From NCBI RefSeq assembly GCF_021869535.1, contig NW_026262742.1, positions 372,001 to 436,000 of the forward strand: a stretch of DNA of 64,000 nucleotides, in the 5' to 3' direction. The notes below the pieces were generated by a model that saw only the letters and a list, made by a program, of their open reading frames with translations, searched no databases and was not told where the DNA came from. The position numbers and the translations under genes are program-made. This document shows positions 23,554 through 33,180 of this stretch, piece by piece (the first letter of the stretch is position 1; each line of letters opens with the position of its first letter). Source of the DNA: Mytilus californianus. Its lineage: Eukaryota; Mollusca; Bivalvia; Mytilida; Mytilidae.

Positions 23554-23981
23554 AACCCCCAAGGGTGACTGGGGAATAGAAGTATGGTCACCATTGGTCT
23601 TCCTCCGACCGGCAGTAAAACCCGTGCTAAAGTGGGGCGTCCGTTTGGCTGTGCGGGATGTACAAATTTGCAGCCACGTCCGGTCAGAATGGGGACGTTA
23701 AATCCGATGCCTCGTGTAAAGAGAGTGCCACGATCTTTGCACGTTAAGAACCCTTGCAACAACTCTTTGAGGGGTCCGTAGGTGACCTGTTGCAAGGCTA
23801 AATTTCTGTCCCTATCCAATATACCCTCATTTCCCGTGGCAGTCTAAATTTCTCCGACCTTAATCCCAGACGTCTCTATTACAGAACCTACCTATTGTAT
23901 TTATTGTGAACTTGTTCTCGTCCTGAATATGCATGAAATATTTGCCACTGGACGTTAAGCAACCAACAATCAATCAATCAA
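23554..23981 (+). mobile_element. CAAT-tail SINE-like element, copy 2
   Basis: This full-length copy interrupts exon b of the recombinase-like gene. The duplication TCTCATGACCCAAGA lies at 23539-23553 and 23982-23996; its leading TC could also be read as the end of the (CAAT)n tail. The 5' end is ACCCCCAAGGGTGACTGG and the 3' end is CAATCAATCAA. It belongs to the young subgroup, so the gene was already broken, or was broken, recently. Confidence 0.9.
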
Positions 23982-24012
23982 TCTCATGACCCAAGATGGA
24001 GTAACTATAACG

Positions 24013-25313
24013 GTATGTAGAAAGTTGTACATTTAATGTAACACAATACAAAACCATCTAAGTTTTATCAAAATTTCATGTTCAGGTGTTTTTGTTACTT
24101 CTTAATATTACAAAACAACAGAAGAAAAATTTATTAGCATATCTTGCACTGTTAATGAGTTTTGGTGATAATTAGTTTTATAACAAATACACGTGTCTGA
24201 CTGATACAAGATAAGAACATGTGGGCAATAATGTGTGGTTAATCAATAGAATCATTTAATAGCTTTACGACCACTGAACAGCAATAAAAATAACTGTTTT
24301 GAAAAAGATATAAATATACTGATATTAAACAACTGTTATTGTACAACTTTTATGTTTCTGATATTTATACTAGAAATTCTTGAGGAGAATGTTTAGATAT
24401 GAATTCTTTTTAAAAGGAAATACAAATTAAATATTTCATTTCTTTAACTGTGACTTAAAAAAGGATATTCTCACTGGCATTTAACTAGAAAAACGTTTGA
24501 CATTTAATATGGTCCTTGTAATGAATTAACGAAACCATTTGACGTATATGAACATATACTTTCAACAATGCTTTTCATTCTTGCACCTCGAATGAACTTC
24601 TATGATATTTCAAATCAGTTCATCAAACCGTATGTTCGTCTGTCCTGCACGTTCTTTACAAAATAAGTCGATATTCATCGAGTTCAATCCGCCTATCTTT
24701 TTGTTCATCCTTCCTTTGTCTTCTTCACTACTTCAACCAAATTTTGAGGATGGTATTTAGTTTTAGTTTGGTGTTGCTATATAGCTGCCAATGAGCAAGT
24801 AACCGTCAATGTACAAGAATTTGAACTACTTCATATGGATTTTTTTATCTTTAACAATAGAGAAATTCATACCATGTGACAACCTTGTAGATGTTTTACA
24901 CAATATATGTGAAACAGTTCAAAAATTGAATCGAACGGTCTGATTTTAAAACAATAAATTAGGACAATTTATTATAGATTTTTACACGACAACTTCCTTA
25001 GATTCTAAGATTGGGATATGCACAAAGAACAAGCCTGTTACTGCTTTATAATAATTTACATAGCTAGAAAATATATACATGGCCGTATACCTTAGGTAGT
25101 ATGTATCAATTCTTAATATTTCTTTTTAACCTTAATACAATACAAATGGTACAATGGAATTAAAATATTTTGGATTTTGGACAATGAAAATAAGTCATTA
25201 GTGATAAGAATTTTTTTTCAACTTAAAAAATTCTTGATGAATATATTCACACATCAGTTAACAGTGAGGTACTGATAGGTGTATGTGAATATAACTGATG
25301 TTTTGTTTTGTAG
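24013..25313. other. No gene recognised
   Basis: AT-rich sequence without convincing coding content. It would be an intron if the P2X7-tail-like exon at 25314 belonged with the exons upstream, but no evidence links them. Confidence 0.3.
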
Positions 25314-25405
25314 GAAATATAGGTTTATGGCATATAGAAGATTTGTTCAGTGGACAAGGCATCGTCTTGGACGTAACACCAGAAAGATTTTTTTTTTTGA
25401 AAGCT
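25314..25405 (+). pseudogene. P2X7 intracellular-domain-like exon fragment
   Basis: A splice-acceptor-like TTTTGTTTTGTAG precedes a segment reading KYRFMAYRRFVQWTRHRLG. This resembles the conserved AYRqF-x-x-W-x-x-x-x-LG phrase of the C-terminal cytoplasmic domain of P2X7-type proteins, a domain much expanded as stand-alone genes in molluscs. The expected continuation (a Pro-Ala-Cys and Ile-Arg motif) is absent; a T-run and a Phe-rich stretch follow. It is therefore a decayed or truncated exon. The match is short, so the call is tentative. Confidence 0.45.
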
Positions 25406-25514
25406 TTAATAATTGGCATGGTCAATTGTTTGAAAAAAAATTGTTTTTGTCAATGGGATAGAGAAAATCGATATAATAGAGAAAATAAAAGGTTAAAATG
25501 TCGTGGTAAGGAAG

Positions 25515-26005
25515 AAAATACATTTATAAAATGCCAGATATATCCATGAAATTACTTTTATTACTAGAAGGTCTCACCAGTTATAGCATGAACCTATTTG
25601 AGTGTGGGTCTTTTTGTATGACATAAGTTAAAATCTCTTAACTAATGATTTTATATTTTATTTCAGACAAATTGTTGAGCTGCTTGGGCGGAGTTACTAA
25701 CATTGATAATCTGGTACTGTAAACGACGGATACGTCCTAGTACAGCTGGAAGGCATCCTGTTTTTCAAACAACATCATCAGACACACCTGCTTACTATAG
25801 AATGTTACGATGCCCATCAGAGACACCAATTGCAACTTACAATATAACACCCAATGTCCGTATAAACTTATAAATATTTTTTATTTCTTCATTTAAACAT
25901 CTTTACAGTTATTTAAAACAACTCTTAAGGTAAACAACAATGAGTGAAATACAATACCCATTTCTCGTCAAATACTCGATGAATCACATCAAAAGTTAAC
26001 GGGTT
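25515..26005 (+). repeat. Duplicated coding relic, membrane-tail type, copy 1
   Basis: This block pairs with 50960-52015, where the same order of phrases occurs. It has a 3' splice-like site (TTTTATTTCAG, about 25665), a hydrophobic stretch followed by WYCKRRIR, then HPVF and LRCPSETPIA. The hydrophobic segment followed by a basic tail suggests the C-terminus of a single-pass membrane protein; an envelope-like protein of a retroelement is one possibility but is not shown. Frames are broken. The site corresponding to the SINE-like insertion in the other copy is empty here, near 25766. Confidence 0.5.
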
Positions 26006-26026
26006 TTTTTTACGACTTTTAAATTA

Positions 26027-26400
26027 ATGTTGATGGTGTTACAATCAACTGCATCAACACCTGCAGTATTTCAAAATATACGAAAAGTAAGTGTAAATAT
26101 GCCATCAGGGATCAACTTAAATGCTTTCGATGGGAAATCATTTACAGCTCAATGGTGGGGATTTTTTATCCAGTGGACTTTTATCCAAAAAATGCGTGAA
26201 CAACAACAGTGCAATTCATTTCCTTTCTTTAAGACAAATGTTATACCAAAGCAATAGTTTGCCACACTTTCTGAAACTATTCAAAACACCTTAGCACAGT
26301 TAAAGGAAGCATTTTAAAAACGGTTTGAGAAATCTGAAGGACTATTTGACGTTAATATACACAGTTGAAACAAAGTAAATACTGTAGAGTTGATGAATTG
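26027..26400 (+). pseudogene. LTR-retrotransposon Gag (capsid) fragment
   Basis: The open frame 26027-26257 and its continuation past one stop resemble the retrotransposon Gag capsid domain: FDGKSFTAQWWGFFIQWTF, then TLSETIQNTLAQLKEAF and RFEKSEGLFDVN. Such proteins assemble the particle of Gypsy-like elements. At least two in-frame stops interrupt it (26255-26257 and near 26315), and no protease or reverse transcriptase follows. No LTR was recognised around it. It is a decayed fragment. Confidence 0.55.
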
Positions 26401-26998
26401 ATGGCATGGTTACAAGAAAAAAAACCAGACCAAAGTAAATTGGAAATTATTAAATGTTTACAATTTGAGTTAAATTATTTTTAAGCTTAAATTATTACTT
26501 TATTTCTAAAATTTCTCCCTAAGAAGAATGACATACAAGTTGATTTATTAATGTTTAGATTACGTAATTAAGCCAGATAACAAAGAAACATGTAAATGCT
26601 AAATTATTGACTTTGGATTATGTACCTTGCATGTCAATTCAGGCTTTTGTTTAACAACCTTTTCGTATCACTCATTTGTGAAATTATTTATAAGACCTGT
26701 CACCACTGACTTGATCATTGACCAAACCAGTGAAAATACGTTGTGGTCAAGGCAGCGATACAAGGTAGCTTTAGATAGGTGAAAACAGGAGAAACCTAAG
26801 CAAGCAGTGATCATGTGTCCAATCCCGCATGGAAACTATTTAGGTTTTCAACGGTCACTTTGATTACTGATTTTCAAGAATAAATATCTTTGTTTACTGA
26901 GATGTTCTCTTGTTTTACACCCGGTAAGTTGAAGAATTAATTCAAATATGTTCTATGTTTAGAAATATATAGTTGATTTATATAATGAGATATATCAA

Positions 26999-27421
26999 TT
27001 GATTGATTGATTGTTGGTTGCTTAACGTCCAGTGGCAAATATTTCATGCATATTCAGGACGAGAACAAGTTCACAATAAATACAATAGGTAGGTTCTGTA
27101 ATAGATTAAGGGATTATGGTCGGAGAAATTTAGACTGCCACGGGAAATGAGGGTATATTGGATAGGGACAGAAATTTAGCCTTGCAACAGGTCACCTACG
27201 GACCCCTCAAAGAGTTGTTGCAAGGGTTCTTAACGTGCAAAGAGCGTGGCACTCTCTTTACACGAGGCATCGGATTTAACGTCCCCATTCTGACCGGACG
27301 TGACTGCGAATTTGTACATCCCGCACAGCCAAACGGACGCCCCACTTTAGCGAGGGTTTTACCGCCGGTCGGAGGAAGACCAATGGTGACCATATTTCTA
27401 TTCCCCAGTCACCCTTGGGGG
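26999..27421 (-). mobile_element. CAAT-tail SINE-like element, copy 3
   Basis: A full-length young-subgroup copy. Flanks share GAGATAT at 26987-26993 and 27422-27428; beyond seven bases the match becomes imperfect, so the duplication is less certain than in other copies. The five bases between the left flank match and the TTGATTG start may be extra tail. Confidence 0.85.
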
Positions 27422-27500
27422 GAGATATTTCCAAAGTTATTGTATTGTATCCGTTGTGTCCAAGGGAGACAATATATCATTTTATTTGCTGTGAAAAATG

Positions 27501-27884
27501 TTGATTGATTGATGGTTGCTTAACGTTCAGTGGCAAATATTCCATGCATGTTCAGGACGAGAACAAGTTAACAATATATACAATAGGTAGGTTTGATCAT
27601 AATAGAATCCTTCCGGGATGATGGTCTGAAAAATGAGGGTATATTGAATAGGGACACAAATTTTGCCGTGCAACAGGCCACCTACGGACCCCTCAAAAAG
27701 TTGTTGCAAGGGTTCTTAACGTGCAAACAGCGTGGCACTTTCTTTACACGAGGCATCGGATTTAACGTCTGCGAATTTGATACATCCCTCACAGCCAAAC
27801 GGACGCCCATTTCGGCAAGCGTTATACTGCCGGTCGGGATAGGGCCAAGTGACCATATTTCGTTTCCCCAGTCATCCTTGGGGG
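27501..27884 (-). mobile_element. CAAT-tail SINE-like element, copy 4 (older)
   Basis: This copy lies about 80 bp from copy 3. It is 384 bp, with internal losses, and carries the older-subgroup wording (TGCGAATTTGATACATCC) also seen in copies 6 and 13. Both ends are present (TTGATTGATTGATGG and CCTTGGGGG). Only a weak flank match (GTGAAAAATG against TTGAAAATTT) remains. Confidence 0.8.
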
Positions 27885-28094
27885 TCGTTGAAAATTTAAG
27901 TAGATCAACCAAGTAACGATAGAACAATAACGCAAATATTTTCAGAATAACATATCTGAACACTTGGGGAGTCGGTTTTACAAAAAAACTTGCGACTAAG
28001 ATCATTCGGAATCAAATAATGTTTAAGAAACCTAATATGTTAAGGTTTCACAAGAAATATCGATTAAAAATAAATTGCTAAAGGTACCTCAGAT

Positions 28095-28315
28095 ATCTTG
28101 TTTAAAATATAATATACATCTCATATTATATAAAATATCTTATAATATATACAATATCTCATTTTTAAGACATCTTATAAACTATATTAGACATCTTTTA
28201 AACTATATTAGATATATTATAAACTATAGTATATATCTTAATAACTATATGATATTATATAAACATTACAAGATACCTTATAAACTGTATGAGATATCTA
28301 ATAAAGTTTATTAAA
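28095..28315. repeat. AT-rich minisatellite, unit about 27 bp
   Basis: Degenerate copies of ATCTTATAAACTATATTAGA repeat through this block. The short open frame crossing it encodes Ile/Tyr/Asn-rich repeats and is not a gene. It ends about 80 bp before copy 5 of the SINE-like family. Confidence 0.7.
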
Positions 28316-28392
28316 ATTCTTGCAGTTGAAATAAATAGTAAAACAGCTTGCCATAAAATTTGCTATTTTACTTCTACCTTCTTGACATTTAC

Positions 28393-28816
28393 CCCCCCAA
28401 GGGTGACTGGGGAATAGAAGTATGGTCACCATTGGTCTTCCTCCGACCGGCAGTAAAACCCTTGCTAAAGTGGGGCGTCCGTTTGGCTGTGCGGGATGTA
28501 CAAATTTGCAGCCACGTCCGGTCAGAATGGAGACGTTAAATCCGATGCCTCGTGTAAAGAAAGTGCCACGTTCTTTGCACGTTAAGAACCCTTGCAACAA
28601 CTCTTTGAGGGGTCCGTAGGTGACCTGTTGCAAGGCTAAATTTCTGTCCCTATCCAATATACCCTCATTTCCCGTGGCAGTCTAAATTTCTCCGACCTTA
28701 ATCCCTTAATCTTTTACAGAACCTACCTATTGTATTTATTGTGAACTTGTTCTCGTCCTGAATATGCATGAAATATTTGCCACTGGACGTTAAGCAACCA
28801 ACAATCAATCAATCAA
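28393..28816 (+). mobile_element. CAAT-tail SINE-like element, copy 5
   Basis: Full-length young copy. The duplication TCTTGACATTTAC at 28380-28392 pairs with TCTTGAAATTTAC at 28817-28829, one mismatch in 13. Seven Cs form its 5' end before AAGGGTGACTGG. Confidence 0.88.
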
Positions 28817-29080
28817 TCTTGAAATTTACTTCTTTTCAAACATAGAGATATTAAAGCTACATTGAACAGAATATAGTGAATAAATAATATCTTAAAATTC
28901 AAATGATTTGTAGATTTCATTTTGGTTGATGCAAGTTTCAGTTTCTCAAGGTCTTTAACTACTGTTCATAATATCAACTCAAAAAGTAGAGTTAAAAGTA
29001 ATCCACAGAATTTAAGTTTATTGTGGCACCCTATTTATAGCAACTGATGAAGATATTATTATAAGGTTTCTTGTAATTAC

Positions 29081-29226
29081 CTTGACCCTTTCTGTTCCTA
29101 TTTCCAACAAATTTGCAACTTTCTCAATGCTCTCCTTCCACTGTTTACCTGCATGCTTCATTCCTGCTTTCCATGCTTTCTCTGGTTTTTCATTCATGTT
29201 GTTGGAATAATCTTCTCTTGCTTTTT
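29081..29226 (-). CDS. Candidate internal exon, unit 1 (unrecognised)
   Basis: On the minus strand the exon lies between an acceptor-like CTATTATAG and a donor GTAATT. It is open for about 48 codons and encodes a Lys/Glu-rich helix-like peptide containing EKPEKAWKAGMKHAGKQW and IEKVANLLEIGTERVK. No domain is recognised. The codons and the splice-like borders support a real exon, but no neighbouring exons were found. Confidence 0.4.
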
Positions 29227-29439
29227 CTATAATAGTGAATAAATAATATCTTAAAATTCAAATGATTTGTAGATTTAATTTTGGTTGATGCAAGTTTCAG
29301 TTTCTCAAGGTCTTTAACTACTATTCATGATATCAACCCAAAACGTAGAGTCAAAAGTAATCCACGGAATTTAAGTTTATTGTGGCAACCTATTTATAGC
29401 AACTGATGAAGATATTATCATAAGGTTTCTTGTAATTAC

Positions 29440-29568
29440 CTTGACCCTTTCTGTTCCTATTTCCAACAAATTTGCAACTTTCTCAATGCTCTCCTTGCAA
29501 TGTTTACCTGCATGATTCTTTCTCTGGTTTTTCATTCTCGTTGTTGGAATAATCTTCTCTTGCTTTTT
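29440..29568 (-). pseudogene. Duplicate of the exon, frameshifted (unit 2)
   Basis: This is the second copy of the exon at 29081-29226, with the same border sequences. It lacks 17 bases in the middle, which shifts the frame after EKPEK and brings an early stop. If both units are used in splicing, only the first gives a full peptide. Confidence 0.45.
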
Positions 29569-29739
29569 CTATAATAGATGTATTTACTTAGCAAATTTAA
29601 AAAAAAAAGATCGAGTGAATATTGTTTTTGGTTTTGCAGTTAAGTACTTGATGATCATAATAAACAGCTGAGATCATTTACACAATTTGACCATGCATTG
29701 AATCCACATTATTGTCACATTTACATATTATAAAACTGT

Positions 29740-29860
29740 TATGATGTTGTATGATTGCCAAAGAGACAAATATCCACCAAATTTCAAATAAAGTTAATGT
29801 AAGCAGTTTTAGGCAACCATATAAGGCCTTCAACAATAAGAATCAAATGCTCTGCTAGGC
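29740..29860 (+). repeat. Diverged copy of the 12.57-kb dispersed repeat
   Basis: TGTATGATTGCCAAAGAGAC and GCCTTCAACAATAAG match the repeat at 12569-12690 in order and spacing, with many substitutions. Confidence 0.55.
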
Positions 29861-30436
29861 GCAAGCTTGATATAACCTGTAACAGTTGAGGCATATATGG
29901 GCACGACATTTAAACTTTAAACAGCTCTGAATTTGGATTGTGGTTGAATATTTAACACAGCATTTGATGAGTATTTATTGCAGAAATGAATTAATAACAA
30001 GCGATAAGGAATGTTAGTTTGCACTTGATGATGTCTAAGTATTCATCATGTTTATAGATCGGTTAAAATTGTGAATGGAATTAAAGCCTAGTGTTTGGAG
30101 TATTCTGTCATTGTCTTTTAAATTGTTTGCACAGCGTAGTTCAAACTGTTTCAAGCTAAGTACAAATAAAAATTATATCTTGAGACAATGTATATGGTTA
30201 TTCTCTTTATACTGCAACAATAAAATTTCTTACAAATGAAATATTTTGGGTAAAAACCAACCTTTTTAATTTGAAGAGGACAAAGTAAAAGTCCCGCAAA
30301 CTTGTATTCTTTATTAACATCATAAATAAAACTCTGTGACTCAAGCTGTCAGCCTCTGCATTTTGCTAAACATAAATCACTGTCCATTACTAAAAAGACC
30401 TAGTATAAATTTATTATACGGCCGCATTGGTTTTCG

Positions 30437-30960
30437 CACAATAACTTTAGTTTAAGTGAATGGACCTCTATGAAATTTTACCATAAGGTTCAATACCACA
30501 AAAGGAAGGTTGGGATTGATTTTGGGAGTTATGGTCAACAGTAAAGGAATTAGGGGCCAAAAATAAGCATTTTTGTAACTTCCAGACAATAACTTGTGTG
30601 TTAGTGTATGGATCTCTCTGACATCTGAGTTCGGGACAAAAAATTAAAAATCTAAATACACAGTTAGATTCGGCATATCAAAGAACCCCAAAAAAGGGGT
30701 AAAAAACAAGCATTTTCTAGTTTCATAACAATAACTTGTGTGTAAGTGTATGGATCTTTATGAAATTGTACTACAAGGTTCCATATCACAAAGGGAAAGC
30801 TGGGTTTGAGTTTGGGGGTAATTGCCCTAAACGTTTAGGAATTTGGGGCCAAAAAACAAGCATTTTTCTAGTATCCAGACAATAACTTGTTTTCAAGTGT
30901 ACTGCAAGGTACCATACCACAAACGGAAGGCTGGGATTGAGTTTGGGGGTGATGAATCAT
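30437..30960 (+). repeat. Tandem repeat A, unit about 150 bp, four copies
   Basis: Units carry the phrase CAATAACTTGTGTGTAAGTG (or variants) at about 30440, 30587, 30728 and 30888, followed by GGTTCCATACCACAAA-like and GGGATTGAGTTTGGGGG-like phrases. A relative in opposite orientation occurs at 55180-55505. Around 30645-30690 a piece of array B appears in reverse orientation. Confidence 0.75.
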
Positions 30961-31019
30961 AAGTGGGTTAAACAAATTTTTTTTGGGGGGGGGATCTTTT
31001 TTTTTTTTTCCAAAATAAA

Positions 31020-31750
31020 ACTTTGGGGTTCTTTAATATGCTGAAACTAACCATGTATTAAGTCTTTGGATTTTGGGCCCCGCTTTTAAATTGGTCCACA
31101 TTGAGGTCCAAAGGGTCCAAATTTAAAGTTTGTTTGATTTCATCGAAAGTTGAATTATTGGGGTACTTTGATATGCCGAATCTAACTGTGTATATATATT
31201 TTTAATTTTTGGTCCCGTTTTCAAATTGGTCTACATTAAGGTCCAAAGGGTACAAAATTAAACTTAAGTTTGATTTTAACAAAAATTGAATTCTAGGGGT
31301 TCTTTGATATGCCAAATCTAACCTTGTATTTAGATTTTTAATTTTTGGTCCCGTTTTCAAATTGGTCTGCATTAAGGTCCAAAGGGTCCAAAATTAAACT
31401 TAGTTGATTGTAACAAAAATTGAATTCTTGGGGTTCTTTGATATGCTGAATCTAAACATGTATTTAGATGTTTAATTATGGACCCAGTTTTCAAGTTGGC
31501 CCAAATCAGGGTCCAAAATTAAACTTTGTTTGATTTCAACAAAAAATGAATATATGGGGATCTTTGATATGCTGAATCTAACCATGTATTTAGATATTTG
31601 ATTTTTTGGCCCCGTTATCAAATTGGTTCACATTGCGGTCAAAAGGGTCCAAAATTAAACTTTTGTTTGATTTCATCAAAAATTGAATTCTTGGGATTCT
31701 TTGATATGCTGAATCTAACCATGTATTTAGATTTTGGATATTGGACAAAA
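31020..31750 (+). repeat. Tandem repeat B, unit about 133 bp, six copies
   Basis: The phrase GGGGTTCTTTGATATGCTGA recurs with changes at about 31027, 31159, 31299, 31431, 31557 and 31693. Each unit continues with ATTTAGATTTTTAATTTTTG-like and GGTCCAAAGGGTCCAAAATT-like wording. It is non-coding. Confidence 0.8.
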
Positions 31751-32019
31751 TAGGTAAATGTCCAATTTAACATTTTTAAGTTCTTAGACCACATTCATTC
31801 TGTCATAAACCTATGCTGTGTCAAATACTTAACCACAATCCAAATTCAGAGCTGTATCAAGCTTGAATGTTGTGTCCATACTTGCCCCAACTGTTCAGGG
31901 TTCGACCTCTGCTGTCGTATCAAGCTGTGCCCTGCGGAGCACTTTATTATTACATATAATTTTAAGAATATATATTCATTGAAAAGGGTAACAAAATTAC
32001 TTTTTGGGATTTATAAATA

Positions 32020-32222
32020 AACTCATCATAGATACCAGGATACAAATTTTGTATATACGCCAGACGCGCGTTTCGTCTACAAAAGACTCATCAGTGACGC
32101 TCGAATAAAAAAATGTATAAAAGGCCAAATAAAGTACAAAGTTGAAAAGCATTGAGGACCAAAAATTTCTTAAAGTTTTGCCAAATACAGCTGAGGTAAT
32201 CTATTCCTGAGGTAGAAAAGCC
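32020..32222 (+). repeat. Dispersed mussel repeat with CGCCAGACGCGCG core
   Basis: The block reads CGCCAGACGCGCGTTTCGTC and then GACTCATCAGTGACGCTC, ending near the TTAA that bounds the next element. From memory this is one of the most frequent dispersed sequences in Mytilus. It still has many CpG sites, unlike its relative at 22590-22775. Confidence 0.65.
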
Positions 32223-32226
32223 TTAA

Positions 32227-32498
32227 GGTGGTACCCAACACTACAGGGAGATAACTCTGTAAAATCAGCTAAACGTTTTAATTACGTTATGTTGTTAAGG
32301 GAGTATTAAGCTACTCAATGATCAAAATTAGTGTTTGTCAAACTGCTATATAAACAGTGTAATTTTTCTGATAAAATGGTTGGTTCAAATTTTTTGAAAT
32401 TTTATATTTTTGTCAAAGGGTCAAAGAAAATACTTTTTCAAAATTTTATGAAAATTAAACGAGCCAAATTAATTTTAGTGAAGGTGTTGGGTACCACC
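32227..32498. mobile_element. MITE with 15-bp inverted repeats and TTAA sites
   Basis: Perfect inverted ends GGTGGTACCCAACAC (32227-32241) and GTGTTGGGTACCACC (32484-32498) are each bordered by TTAA (32223-32226 and 32499-32502). The element is 272 bp and has no transposase. TTAA duplications are typical of piggyBac-like and some Kolobok-like transposases, so one of these probably moved it. The open frame at 32331-32516 overruns the element and is not a gene. Confidence 0.9.
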
Positions 32499-32882
32499 TT
32501 AAAGTATTTTTATTAAACTGCATGACTATGAAGATAAAAGGAACTACAACTGTTTTATACATTTTGATATGTACTGCAATAACATGTAATTATTAAAACT
32601 TCTGTAAATAGACCAAACCGACCACTTCGCGTTTCCCATTAGCTTCCCTGGAAAACACCTCTTTTCTCAGGCTATGCATTTGCTCCACTTTGTCGACTAT
32701 CATCTAAAAGAATCAGTTTGAAAACTTTGTTCACTATAATTCGATCTGTATACAAATAACAAGTTTCTACATGTCTCTCTTGATTTACATGAATGATACT
32801 AGAAGTTTACATGTCAACTGAATTTTCTTGTACTGAAATTTCATCCTAAATCAGTACTCTATGGACATTTAAAATGCCCTTT

Positions 32883-33110
32883 TAAGGAGGTGCATAACAT
32901 AACAGGGAGATAACTCTGTTAAATCAGCTGAATGTTTAAATCACTTTTTATTGTTAGTCATATGAAACGTGTGACTGGTGAAAAATAATGTTTATCCAAT
33001 TCTTGAACCAATGCATGTATATGATATTAAATTAGTCTTGTGTGCACGATTTTATCATTTCAACGGAAACATATCGAATAATCATTTGTTTTTTTCTCTC
33101 TGTCGGTTAA
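32883..33110 (+). mobile_element. Diverged relative of the TTAA MITE, right end lost
   Basis: TTAAGGAGGTGCATAACATA followed by ACAGGGAGATAACTCTGTTA parallels the left end of the MITE at 32223, including the TTAA. I could not find a matching right terminus, so the end given is approximate. Confidence 0.55.
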
Positions 33111-33180
33111 GATGTTAAAATATGACATCTTATTATTTTTTGAGTTTTGAAGCCGTAGTTCACCAATTGACACCGTATAG

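Larger units (their letters stand above)
21799..24012 (+). pseudogene. Tyrosine-recombinase-like gene, two exons, disrupted
   Basis: Exon a spans 21799-22175 (acceptor TATTTCAG, donor GTAAGT). Exon b spans 23322-24012 (acceptor TCTAATTGCAG, donor GTATGT). The phase agrees: exon a leaves one base and exon b completes a Gln codon, joining TKDI to TMVYKDDIVKF. The content resembles the N-terminal SAM-like domain and start of the catalytic domain of tyrosine recombinases found in Crypton-like and related mollusc genes: an LRNFKKWL segment, GTLRSYISSCAFLIDFL, and RDFVILKNTFTERTKTW, where the Arg might be the first catalytic Arg. Exon a needs a one-base shift near 21955. Exon b is split by a SINE-like copy at 23554-23981. 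The remaining catalytic exons were not found. Family assignment is inference. Confidence 0.55.
28873..29577. repeat. Direct tandem duplication, unit about 359 bp
   Basis: Unit 1 is 28873-29231 and unit 2 is 29232-29577. Both open with ATAGTGAATAAATAATATC and end in TTGCTTTTTCTATAATAG. The second is shorter by a 17-bp deletion within its exon. Differences are few, so the duplication is fairly recent. Each unit holds one candidate exon on the minus strand. Confidence 0.85.

Noticed and set aside
27158-27508. Conserved 65-120 codon open frames on both strands of the 420-bp repeats (15.2, 23.5, 27.2, 28.3, 46.4, 51.4, 52.7, 55.8, 60.4 kb)
   Set aside because: They recur only because the element is repeated. 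They overlap each other on opposite strands, their ends run into unrelated flanks, and older copies break them.
31905-31945. tRNA B-box-like GGTTCGACCTC
   Set aside because: No cloverleaf or A-box could be built around it, and the phrase belongs to a dispersed repeat.
32331-32516. 61-codon open frame
   Set aside because: It starts inside the TTAA MITE and runs past its right end; it has no domain.
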